DNA of 64,000 nt from Miscanthus floridulus (Eukaryota; Streptophyta; Magnoliopsida; Poales; Poaceae), in the NCBI RefSeq assembly GCF_019320115.1, contig NC_089587.1:100466166-100530165 (forward strand), in the 5' to 3' direction. Every line of letters starts with the position of its first letter. The first letter of the stretch is position 1. Shown here piece after piece: positions 1 to 9,578 of the stretch. The translations under genes and the position numbers were made by a program. The notes under the pieces were generated by a model. It saw nothing but the letters and a program-made list of their open reading frames with translations, was not told where the DNA came from and searched no databases.

Positions 1-847
1 ACATATTCTTTGCTTTTGGTGTGATCTCTTCTCTTTCTTGCACCATAGTCCTTCTTCTTCATGAATTTTCTCATCTTGCGTACAAAGAGGGCCATATCTT
101 CATCATCAATATTACTAAGATCATCATCATCACTTGATTCTTTCTTGGACTTGCCCTTGTTCTTGGATGATGATGAGCTAGCCTTGAATGCTATACTCTT
201 CTTCTTCTTTTCTTCTTCTTCCTTCTTGTCGTCCCCCTCCCTTTCCACACGGTATGTCTGTTGGGTCATGACATCACCTAGTACTTGTTAGGGGTAATCT
301 CCTTCAATCCTCCTCTTATGATAAGCAATCTCAACATCTCAAATCTTGGAGGTAAGCACATCAAGAACCGATGAGAGACATCATCATCCTTGATCTTCTC
401 TCCCAAGGCCTTCAAGTCATTTACAATCACTTGCAACCGATGGAACATTTATGGAATGCTCTCATCTTCCTTCATCTTAAAGCTTGTCAACTTATCCTTG
501 AGAATATACAACTTAGCACTCTTCACCATCGGTGTGCCCTCATATGTTTCCTCCAATCTCCTCCACGCCTCATTTGCTCTTTCACAACCCTTGATTTGCT
601 CAAACACCTTGAAATCAATGGCATTGTATATGGTGTTGAGAGCCATTGTGTTGTATTGCTTGTTGGTCTTGTCTTGGTTGGTGGGGTCATCGGGAACAAT
701 GATAGCATAGTCATTCTCAGTCACCTCCCATACTTGATCATTGATTGAACCAAGATACATCCTCATCTTTCTCTTCCAATAATCATAGCACGTGCCATCA
801 AAGAACAGTGGTTTGCCCCCCACATGGTTGAACACAACTTGAGCCAT
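1..847 (-). pseudogene. Copia gag (Sirevirus), element A, partial and broken
   Basis: Minus-strand gag that would coat the element RNA in cytoplasmic virus-like particles. The frame starts at ATG 847 (MAQVVFNHVGGKPLFFDG) and shows the gag N-terminal signature, with FDG...YWK near residues 17-27 and a UBN2-type helical region after it. At about 448 an in-frame stop replaces the residue before MFHRLQ. The same frame then continues through the expected UBN2 sequence toward a Lys/Glu-rich stretch at about 290-60, just before where a zinc knuckle would fall. The start is chosen because it lies about 46 bases downstream of the primer-binding site. Not expected to make full-length Gag. Confidence 0.8.
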
Positions 848-892
848 AATTTAACACCGAGGTTGTTAAGCCTTCAATCAAACGGTGACCAC

Positions 893-905
893 GGCTCTGA
901 TACCA
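893..905 (-). other. Primer-binding site of element A (tRNA-iMet)
   Basis: On the minus strand this reads TGGTATCAGAGCC, complementary to the 3' end of initiator tRNA-Met and standard for plant Copia elements. It lies two bases inside the LTR edge at 908, so it fixes the element orientation and the LTR boundary. Confidence 0.9.
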
Positions 906-907
906 CT

Positions 908-2834
908 TGAAAGGTACTAACATGGCTAGAGGGGGGTGAATAGCCTATTTAAAAATCTACAAATCAACTAGAGCAATTTGATTAGTATGACAAATAGCGA
1001 AATGCAAACTTGCTCTAGCTCTACAAGGGTTGCAAGCCACCTATCCAACAATTCTAGTTGCAATGATTACTAGGCACACAACTTACAATGGTACTACTCA
1101 CTAAGAGCTCTCAATCTTGCTACTCTAAAGAGCTCCACTAGATGAACTTAAAATAATAAAGCAAGCTCTCAATTCTAATTACACTAAAGAGCTTGCCACA
1201 ACTAGTTTGCAAGAATATAAATGAGTGAGTAGGGTGATTATACCACAGTGTAGAGGAGTGAATCAATCATAAGATAAATACTAAATCAATCATTAGGAGA
1301 ATACCAAGGGGCAAGGGACAACCAATTTTTCTCCCGAGGTTCATGTGCTTGCCGGCACAATAGTCCCCGTTGTGTCGACCAACACTTGGTGGTTCGGCGG
1401 CTAAGAGGTGTTGCATGAACCTCATCCACACAATTGAACACCACAAGAACCTACCCACAAGTGAGGTAACCCAATAACACGAGCAATCTACTAGAGTTAC
1501 CTTTTGGCTCTCCGCCGGGGAAGGCACAAGACCCCTCACAATCACCACGATCGAAGCCAAAGACAATCACCAACCTCCGCTCAACGATCCTCGCTGCTCC
1601 AAGCCATCTAAGTGACGGCAACCACCAAGAGTAACAAGTGAATCCCATAGCAAAATACGAATGCCAAGTGCCACTAGATGCAATCACTCAAGCAATGCAC
1701 TTGGATTCTCTCCCAATCTCACAATGATGATGAAACAATGATGGAGATGAGTGGGAGGGCTTTTGCTAAGCTCACAAGGTTGCTATGTCAATGCAAATGG
1801 CCAAGAGGGTGAGCTTGAGCCAGCCATGGGGCTTAAATAGAAGCCCTAATGAAATAAAACCGTTGTACCCCTTCACTAGGCACAACTCAGGGTGACCGGA
1901 CGCTTCGGTTAGTTCGACCGGACACAGGACCCCAGCGTCCGGTCGCCCGATGCTTGCCATGTGTCATTGGCTTCAAACGTCGATCGCCCAATCTTAACGG
2001 TCAAGTGATGACCGGACGCGTTAGTTAGAAAGTGATCGGACGCAGGACCCCAGCGTCTGGTCATTTCCAGTAAGGTTCCAAACGCGAAATTTCATGACTA
2101 GACGCGTTCGGTCATGCTTGACTGGACTCACCCGGCGTCCGGTCACTCAACGTTTTTTCTATGCGCCTCACATCAACATACGTCAGCACTGACCGGACAC
2201 ACCCTGCCAGCGTCTGGTCACTCTTCGCACCAGCATCCGGTCACAAGACCGAGACACGTGCTCACTGCTGCTACTGACCGAACTCTGAACCCAGCGTCTG
2301 GTCACTACACCACCAGTGTTCGATCACTCTGTGAACCCCTGTCTTTTCTATCTAGGGCACCGGTGAAGTTTCTAACCCTTGCTCAAATGTGCCAACCACC
2401 AAGTGTATCACCTTGTGCACATGTGTTGGCATATTTTCATAAACATTTTCAAGGGTGTTAGCACTCCACTAAATCCTAAATGCATATGCAATGAGTTAGA
2501 GCATCTAGTGGCACTTTGATAACCGCATTTCAATATGAGTTTTACCCCTCTTAATAGTACGGCTATCTAACCTAAATGTGATCACACTCGCTCAATGTCT
2601 TGATCACCGAAACAAAATGGCTCCTACTATTTATACCTTTGCCTTGAGCCTTTTGTTTTTCTCTTTTTTCTTTTTAAGTTCAAGCATTTGATCATCACCA
2701 TGCCATCACCATCGTCATGATCTTCGCCATTGCTTCATCACTTGGAGTAGTGCTACCTATCTCATAATCACTTTGATAAACTAGGTTAGCACTTAGGGTT
2801 TTATCAATTAACCAAAACCAAACTAGAGCTTGCA
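908..2834 (-). repeat. 5' LTR of element A (1927 bp)
   Basis: The LTR is bounded by TGAAAGG/CTTGCA and aligns along its whole length with the LTR at 21397-23325 (1929 bp). Going with the element (downward in coordinate), U3 contains a cluster of GACCGGAC and GTCCGGTC half-sites at about 1890-2330. A TATA-like TATTTAAG lies at 1832-1839 on the minus strand. The arrangement matches the repeated palindromic motifs known just upstream of TATA in Sirevirus LTRs. Short ORFs inside are fortuitous. Confidence 0.85.
1890..2330 (-). promoter_or_regulatory. Palindromic-motif cluster in U3 of element A LTR
   Basis: About a dozen variants of ACCGGACGC and its complement GCGTCCGGT alternate over 440 bp, for instance near 1893, 1916, 1936, 2010, 2036, 2054, 2137, 2190 and 2215. 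Adjacent opposed copies could form hairpins. Sirevirus LTRs of maize carry comparable repeated CCGGAC/GTCCGG palindromes in the same place, and an enhancer role is the usual suggestion. Here the function is inference; the motif clustering is seen directly. Confidence 0.7.
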
Positions 2835-3015
2835 GGGAGTCGTTGGGTCGTCGGTCTCGAGCGCCACTGGCCGCCACACGCGAGCGCCGCCGGGTAGCCG
2901 CGGGTGTTGTCAGGCCACCACACGTGGGGGTCGCCGGGCCGTCGGTCCCGAGGGCCGACGGCGCCGCCCTGCTCCGGCGTGCTTGGGTTGGCCATCCGGC
3001 GCTCTATAGAAGTAT

Positions 3016-4563
3016 GGAGAATTTTTATTTTTTAATCATTTTTTATTCAACATTTTAATAACACCCATTCCAAAAAAAATCAGATCTGACCCCTTTGTCG
3101 CACCCTCATGCTGGCGTGATCAAACAACGCTGTCACATCAACGCATGTGGCGTGGCATCATCTGCCATGTTCGACGACGTTTCTGACATGAAAAAGTCTT
3201 GTCACGCCACGGTGGCATCACAGTATTGTTTTGTCGTGCCACCAAGAGTGGCGTGGCAAGACTGAATTTTCGAAAAATCATAACTCTTCGATACGACATC
3301 GGATGAAGATGATTTTATATGAAAATTGTAGACCTCGATGAGATCTACAACTTTCAAGTTTTGAGTTTTTTTCGTTTGAGAATGTTAAGATGCTCAAAAA
3401 AACAATATAAAATTTCAGCACCATAATAATCGCGTACCAGCGCTCGCCGCATTTAAAAAATAATATCATTTTTGTATGGTGTCAAATGAAGATACATTTT
3501 ATATCAAAATTGTAGTCCTCATTGAGATATACAAGTTTTATAGTTTTGAGTTTTCATAGTTGAGATCGTTAACCTACTCTAATAATTAATATAAAGTTTT
3601 AGCAACATATTAATTTTGTATCAAAGCTTATCTTTTAGAAAAATCATATATTTATTATTGGATGTCACATAAAAATACTTTTTAAATGAAAGTTGTAGAC
3701 CTCGTTACGAGCTCTAAATTTGATATAAAATGTACCTTCTTTTGATACGATACAAAAACGATATTATTTTTCTAATGCGACAGGCACTAGTACGTGATTA
3801 TTATGCTACTGAAATTTTGTAATATTTTTTTGAGCATCTTAACAACTCCAAATATTAAAACCCAAACCTATAAAGTTATAGATTTTATTGAGGGTTACAA
3901 CTTTCGTGCAAAAAGTATCTTTATTTGACAACATACAAAAAAAAATTATTTTTCTAATACGACAAGTACTAGTGCGTGGTTATTATACTCCTAAAATTTT
4001 ATATTATTTTTTTGAGCATCATAATGACTCTAGATATTAAAACTCAAAACTATAAAGTTGTAGATTTCATTGAGAGCTACAACTTTCATGCATAAAGTAT
4101 CTTCATTTGACAACATACAAAAATGATATTATTTTTCTAATACGACAAGTACTAGTACGCGGTTATTATGCTCCTGAAATTTTATATTATTTTTTTAGCT
4201 TCTTAACATTCTCAAATGAAAAAACACAAAAAAACAAAGTTGTAGATCTCATTGAGAGCTACAATTTTCATATAAATTTCATCTTCATCCGATGTCGTAT
4301 CAAAGAGTTATGATTTTTTAAAGATTTTATCTTGTCACGCCACTCCCGGTGGCATGACAGAACAGTACTGTCACGCCAGCGGAAGTGGCGTGACAGCGTT
4401 TTCTACGTCGGAAACGCCGTCTAACATGGCGGATGTTGCCACACCATTGTATGTGGCGTGACAACGTTATTCGGTCACGACAGCCAAAAGACTTAGATTC
4501 ACAAAAAAAAAATTAGAAACTATTATTATTAAAACGTTAAATAAAAAATGATTAAAAAAATCC
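3016..4563. mobile_element. Foldback, MULE-like non-autonomous element with 9-bp TSD
   Basis: The two halves are inverted repeats of one another. The outer ends are AT-rich (GGAGAATTTTT on the left, GGATTTTTTTAATCA on the complementary right). Inside them lie GC-rich arms with repeated GTCACGCCAC motifs (about 3090-3265 and 4325-4480). The centre is AT-rich. It is made of about six degenerate units of roughly 180 bp, three in one orientation (from 3281) and three in the other (to 4310), each holding a form of GTAGATCTCATTGAG. The same 9 bases, TAGAAGTAT, flank it at 3007-3015 and 4564-4572. A 9-bp TSD with long TIRs points to Mutator-type transposition. No transposase is encoded; its ORFs are repeat artefacts. 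Confidence 0.8.
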
Positions 4564-4572
4564 TAGAAGTAT

Positions 4573-5569
4573 ACACTAGCGTATCTTATTCTTTGCAATT
4601 TGCACTGTCTAAGATCCTCGCTCTACTGGGATGCATGTTGCAGAAATCGTATCTTTTGTTTGTTAATTTATGCAATCTGGTTCCTTTCTAGGGGAACACA
4701 CACCTTTCACATTATATATATATAAATATAAATATTTGATGGTTTAAAAAAGGTGTAATGATAATCATTTTACTTTTTGTTTAGTCTATTTTGTAATGAT
4801 GAATAATCTATTTTGTATCAACTAGCACCACAATGTTATATAAGAATAATATTTATAATTGATCATGATTATATTCAAGCATTAAATAACTTATTGATAG
4901 CTAAATAGACAACAGTTGTCTGTGGGTCATACCAGTTGTCTATTTAGATGTCTGTGTTATAAATCCCAAAAACTTACGGCAGCTGTCTGTAGACTGTACA
5001 TGCCCTTACAGTTTATGTGAACCTTGTATTAACTCCTCGCAGATGGTTGCTTCGATATTCGTGAGGTCTTATTTGCCCTTAATGTGAGTCCACATATATG
5101 ACCGCCAACAAAATCTTCATTTTGTTATGTCATTACCTAGTCTCTTGTGCCAAAAGAATGCATATCATTGTGTGCATCACACTTATTTTCGTAACTTGTT
5201 CAGCATGGCTTTAGAAAAAACATCATGAAGGTTGAAATGGCATAACTGATCAATTAAAGTACTGGGACCACAATAATATGTATATGTATTCTCTCGTCTA
5301 CATGCATAACCTTAAAACTTAGTACATCCAACTTTCTCATAAACACAAGATTTCTGCTACATTCGAAAAACATACATACACTCTTTAAGTACAAATCACA
5401 GACATACAGACATATACATGGATTACTCTGCGAGTCCTGATCCCTTCAATACAGTGCCTTCATTTTTATTCTCATGTGCTTTAGTCCGCTAATGGGTTGG
5501 ATCATAAGCAACTCCTGCATAACATTTGACACATGAGTAATAGCACTAGAATCTAACGGGTAGGTATTA
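4573..5569. other. Gene-free AT-rich stretch with a short hairpin
   Basis: No convincing ORF. A 13-bp perfect inverted repeat, CTAAATAGACAAC and its complement, lies at 4902-4947 with a loop of about 20 bases. A short TA-rich microsatellite lies near 4715-4735. The rest shows nothing I recognise. Confidence 0.5.
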
Positions 5570-5788
5570 CTAGGACCTATAATGAGTAGATTCTAACTTC
5601 CAAGCATGCAGAAAAATATTGTATACACCTTTTTTTTCAAACCATATTTTTCTCTTCAAGCAATCCTTCTTAAAATGGCCACCTTTTTTGCAGAAATGGC
5701 ATCTCAACTTCTTTTGCTTCTTCCCTTTGCTGCTACTACCTGCTGGCACCATTATCCACCATGAAAATTGATTGCTATGTATAACCAT
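5570..5788 (-). pseudogene. Copia gag zinc-knuckle fragment
   Basis: A 72-codon minus-strand frame holds a Lys-rich stretch (SSSKGKKQKKL) followed by a CCHC knuckle, CHFCKKGGHFKKDC, as in Copia Gag. Nothing upstream or downstream in this frame extends it to a full gag, and no LTR is visible nearby, so it is an isolated remnant. The first residues and the last 20 or so are probably not gag-derived. Confidence 0.65.
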
Positions 5789-6868
5789 TTACAGTTCATG
5801 TGCATCACTTTACACACCATCAAATAACATTTAATTGTGAGTCTGTGAAATTAGCAACAGCAAATTAATCCCAATAGAGATACAGTGACAATGAATAAAC
5901 GGTAAAGATTTAGATACAAACAACTTAAAGATTTTTCTTAATTAGGCACACAGAGTACTAGAGTTTCATAATTAAGCATGCAAGGAAGTTACTTTGAATC
6001 CTGAGCAGGACGTTAGGGATGTGGGCGAATTCAGAGTGTTAGTATTGTTGTCATATGACAGCAATGGCTTATATAAAATCAATGGTAAGTTATTGTACAC
6101 ATAAGAGGCAACGATTGACATAGACATGACACCAATGGTAGTGACATCAATGCTTTGCAATTCTAGGTCCGCCTCTGGAGCCAACCTGTACCCAATGCCC
6201 CTTTGACAGTGGAATCACGGCGATCACTTACCCCTGCCGGATGTGACCTGTTCACAGAGTCCATAAAATTGTCATTCTACTGGACATTCACAGCAACCTC
6301 ATGTTTTCTCATCAGTTCAGTGTCCACCCAATCCAGATTCCCGAAAACCTACGAGATCATGACTTGGACATAGGAACTGAGCCTATCAAAGTTCATTGAT
6401 GATATGGAGGCACACCTAACCCACCTAATCTAGAGTCATCATCAAGGAGAATCTGGATACCTATGATTCCTCCTAAGTTGATCTAGTTTGCTACAGAGCA
6501 TGACTTGAATTTCATGCACAGGCATTTCGTTTGTAAATTTCACACATCGATTAATTTGGAATTTAGGGCTTCAAGTTGAACAAAGGCTTGTGTTGAGGAA
6601 AATTTTGGGCGGCAGCTGTGAAAAGACAATGTCTCATCCAAGGCTGAGAATGGTACCCATTGCCTCAACCAAGCGAATGGGCTGAACACTGCCATTTCAC
6701 GGCATCATTCTTAGGATTAGGAAAAAAACTGCCCCCACAAGCCCATTTTAAAATCGAAGGAAGTTAGATGCTCAGATTATGAAAGGTGGGAACAACCTAG
6801 ATAACATGTAAATTTTAAAGAAAAATGCATCCCTCGCGTTCCCCTAGTGGCCCAAATATCTTACTCAT
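5789..6868. other. Unassigned non-coding stretch
   Basis: Short frames only. A minus-strand reading around 6200-6440 gives a stretch with two stops that looks faintly protein-like, but I do not recognise it. It may be further exon or retroelement debris. No repeat boundaries were found. Confidence 0.3.
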
Positions 6869-6880
6869 AGTCTATTTTTT

Positions 6881-7051
6881 ATAAAGGGCGTACCCAGTGC
6901 AGAGAGCTCCCGCTCTGTGCAGGGTCTGGGGAAGGGTGTTAGTGGCAAGCCTTACCCTCGCCTGTGCAATGCGAGGAGACCGCGACTCGAACCCGGGACC
7001 TTCCGGTCACAGGCGGTAAGACTCTACCGCTTGCACCAGGCCCGCCCTTCG
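6881..7051 (-). mobile_element. tRNA-derived SINE with target-site duplication
   Basis: Read on the minus strand, it opens with a tRNA-like head. A box A-like TGGTGCAAGCGGTAGAG lies near 7020-7036 and a box B-like GGTTCGAGTCGCGG near 6970-6985. Together they form an internal RNA polymerase III promoter. The body ends in an A-rich tail (about 6870-6884). Direct repeats GTCTATTTTT at 6870-6879 and 7052-7061 flank it as a TSD. It resembles a SINE abundant in grasses; I do not assign a family name. It lies just downstream of exon 3 of MED15-like copy 2. It is not a tRNA gene, since no cloverleaf 3' half is present. Confidence 0.8.
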
Positions 7052-7128
7052 GTCTATTTTTATTGAAAAAATAAAAATAAATATATAGATAGCACAAAGT
7101 GTAATATTGGATTTATTGTGTATGGTAC

Positions 7129-7830
7129 CTGGACCAGGGTTCTGTTGTGTATTTGCGTAACTCTCCATTGACAGCAATTTGAGAGAAATCTTCCGTAAGT
7201 AATCACTCTGAATGATACAAAAACAAGGATTGGAGTTGTAGTTTCACATTGATAAGTTTTTTTTTAAGTGCAGGGTCAATATTTTCCTCCTGCATGCCCT
7301 AGTGTGATTAGCACAGTAAGCATGCATATTATCGACTTATGCTAACATGATGAGAAAAGGAAATGCTACAGGCATGTAAAAATTGGCCTAAAATCCTGGT
7401 AGCAGATTGTTCATAGATGGCTGTTTTCCATGTTTTTTTCTAGGTTTGCATTTTTTTCCTTTTTTTTTTTGTGCGAGAATGTAGAAACTATGATTGACGC
7501 ACCCACCCACCCACTCAGTGCTGAGCGCTAAGCGGAAAGTAGAAGCAGAGTTAGTGAGCAGAGTTAGGTTAAGGTACCTGGCTAGTGGCTGCGGCATACA
7601 CCTTGTCTTCAAATCGCACGGCAATTCTTTGAAGCTCAACCAGCCCCTCTGGCACTGATACTCCTCAGAGTCAGTACTCTGAATGCAAGACATGCGTCTA
7701 ATTAAAGTGTGAGGGTGGCGAGGAAGGAGGAAGGAGGCATGAAGAAAGGGGAGTGGGCGTACATCTTGTTCACGATCCTGCCGCGCGCCGCGGGCTGGAG
7801 CTGGGCGCGCCAGTCATCGCCGGCGTCCAT
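7129..7830 (-). pseudogene. MED15: MED15-like KIX region, copy 2 (frameshifted)
   Basis: Three exons align with copy 1. Exon 1 is 7763-7830 (starts MDAGDDWRAQLQP, shorter Ala/Pro-rich leader), exon 2 is 7578-7678 and exon 3 is 7129-7207, all with GT donors and AG acceptors. MED15 is the Mediator tail subunit whose N-terminal KIX domain binds activators in the nucleus. Exon 2 is 101 bases against 112 in copy 1. The net loss of 11 bases near its start shifts the frame and gives a stop soon after. Exon 3 is 36 bases shorter, an in-frame loss of a Gln/Asn/Pro-rich piece. No exon 4 was recognised, and the SINE at 6881-7051 follows. Hence a truncated pseudogene of tandem origin. Confidence 0.8.
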
Positions 7831-8202
7831 GGCTTCGTGCTTCGTGGTTGGATCGGCGTGCTTGGATTGGAGTATTGGATGGATCTGTTCGTGCTAGGCG
7901 AGACGAGGAAGAGGAAGCAGCAAGGCAACTGCGGGCAGCACCTCCCAACGACTCCTGTCCACTGTCCTGTCCTCTGACTCGTGCGCGCTGCGTTGGCGTT
8001 GGATTGCCGCAGTGGACCTCTCTCTACGTGTCGACCGTCGACGACGCAGCTGTTGAGTCGAGCTTGCCCTTCCACTGCGACTGCGGTCCCACTGTTCAGT
8101 ATAAACTGCTAATACTTGCGTATAAATTAATTAATTAATTGCTAGTCCCGCAATTTCTCTCTATAGGAACTCACTTTCATCTTTCTCTTCGTGAGAGTTT
8201 TG
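7831..8202 (-). other. 5' flank of MED15-like copy 2
   Basis: No gene. GC-rich sequence directly upstream of the copy 2 ATG, probably its old 5' UTR and promoter, ends in an AT-rich TTAA microsatellite near 8126-8141. Copia H begins at 8203. No clear TATA element was identified. Confidence 0.45.
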
Positions 8203-8668
8203 TGTTAGACTCTTAGGATCACTAGAGTAGATCTAGCGGGTGATTTTACTTGCATTTGGGATAAAGCAACCTAGAACATGTACTGGAGAAAGAGAGAGAA
8301 GAAAGGATGAGAGAGGGGAGGTGTTACCGATCATCGGTGGGCTTGGCAGGAAGCCATGGTGGCCCGAAGTGTCGGTGAAGGGTGGCAGTGGCGTCCAACG
8401 GCGGTGTGGACATCAGGGTTGGTGCAGGGGCGGCGGTGAAGCTTCCCGTCGCTCACAGCGCACCCTCTCTATATCAGATTAGGGTTGTAGGTGGGGTTGT
8501 GGCGGCGTCGGTGAACCTCGTGTCGCGAGCCCTGGCCCCCACCTCCTTTATATAGCGCTGCGCGATGGGGACCCACCAGTCATATGTGGGTCTGGGCGCC
8601 CCCAATCAGGGCACGGGATTAAGGCCCGAGTCGGCCGTTGGGCCGACTCGGCGGAGATCAACCTAACA
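8203..8668 (-). repeat. 3' LTR of truncated Copia element H (466 bp)
   Basis: The ends are TGTTAG and CTAACA, a perfect 6-bp inverted terminal repeat. Immediately inside (8669-8690) lies TTCTCCTCCTTGATCTC, the complement of a polypurine tract, so this is the 3' LTR of a minus-strand element. The RNase H tail at 8850-9200 lies where the end of pol should be. The long ORFs in the GC-rich half are not genes. Confidence 0.75.
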
Positions 8669-8849
8669 TTCTCCTCCTTGATCTCACCTTTTGTCTTAAA
8701 CTTAAAATACTTATCTCTTGTCCCATTCCATCACAGATTAGCGCATAGAGCGTGCCTCGTCACAACAGTTAGTACCAATGGATTAACAGCTACAATACAC
8801 CTCTCTGTTTTGAAACAGATTCTCAGCTAGGCCCCTTATTGTCCAGGGA

Positions 8850-9200
8850 TCATAGGCTTTCCCGTAAACCCATGCCGGCTAAGTGTTCTATGAACACATT
8901 GGGCGGTAAGCCTTTAGTAAGCGTATCTGCAAGCATTTTCTTTGTACTTATATGCTCGAGACTAATAGAATGATCCCGGACTTTGTCTTTCACAATATGA
9001 AACTTTATGTCAACGTGTTTGGCAGCACCACGTGATTTATTGTTGTGAGCATAACATACTGCTAGCTCATTGAAGCAGTACAACTTGAGTGGTCTATGAA
9101 TGTCGTCGACCACTTTTAACCCGGGCATAAAATTCTTTAGCCAGTTCAGCTGCCCCGTGGCCTCATAACATTCTACAACTCGACATACATAGTGGACGAT
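8850..9200 (-). pseudogene. Copia RNase H C-terminus, element H
   Basis: The minus-strand frame contains CYEATGQLNWLKNFMPGL, then AVCYAHNNKSRGAAKHVDIK, then SLEHISTKKMLADTLTKGLP. This is the C-terminal RNase H and tail of a Tnt1-like Copia polyprotein. The stop lies about 180 bases before the LTR, as expected. The similarity begins abruptly near 9200, just before the YEATGQ motif, so the rest of the element (5' LTR, gag, protease, integrase, RT) is missing. Codons upstream of that belong to unrelated sequence. Confidence 0.8.
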
Positions 9201-9578
9201 GCAGTGATAACCTCTGTAAACGACAGTTTTGCACACTTTTATCTTATAAAACTACAGTTACTTCATACCATAGTTTTTCTAAAACTACGGCATCCAAACA
9301 GGCACTATATTATGATAGCCAATAAACTTTAGCAATAACAAATTTGCCCTTTAAAACAATAAAGCGACAAAAAAATCGTAAGATGCAAATATGAACATAT
9401 TAGGAAGCAAGTGAAAATAAAAAGCATGCATTCCACCAGTGAGAAGTAAACTCTCTTAATGTGGAAAACTTAACTATGCCCTGAATATCTTGCCTGCATT
9501 CTTTTTTTTTTTTTTTGAGAAGCAAATACATTGATAGCACAAAAAAAGGTGTGATGTTGCATTTGATGTGTATGGTAC

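Larger units (their letters stand above)
1..2834 (-). mobile_element. Sirevirus-type Copia element A, 5' part (truncated by window edge)
   Basis: Read on the minus strand, a 1.9-kb LTR is followed by a primer-binding site complementary to initiator tRNA-Met and then a Copia gag reading frame that runs off the left edge. The LTR ends are TGAAAGG (908) and CTTGCA (2834), which match the ends of the LTR at 21397-23325, so A and B belong to one family. The gag has a charged linker and a long palindrome-rich LTR, as in Sirevirus Copia elements. The 3' half and the left TSD lie outside the window, so completeness cannot be judged. Confidence 0.85.

Noticed and set aside
371..748. Plus-strand ORFs of 125 and 106 codons
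   Set aside because: Antisense shadows of the element A gag, which has clear similarity in the minus frame.
5972..6184. 70-codon minus-strand ORF
   Set aside because: No similarity to anything I know, no splice or promoter context, and ordinary length for chance.
6960..7051. tRNA gene
   Set aside because: Boxes A and B are present, but no complete cloverleaf or CCA-side stem exists, and flanking direct repeats plus an A-rich tail show a SINE.
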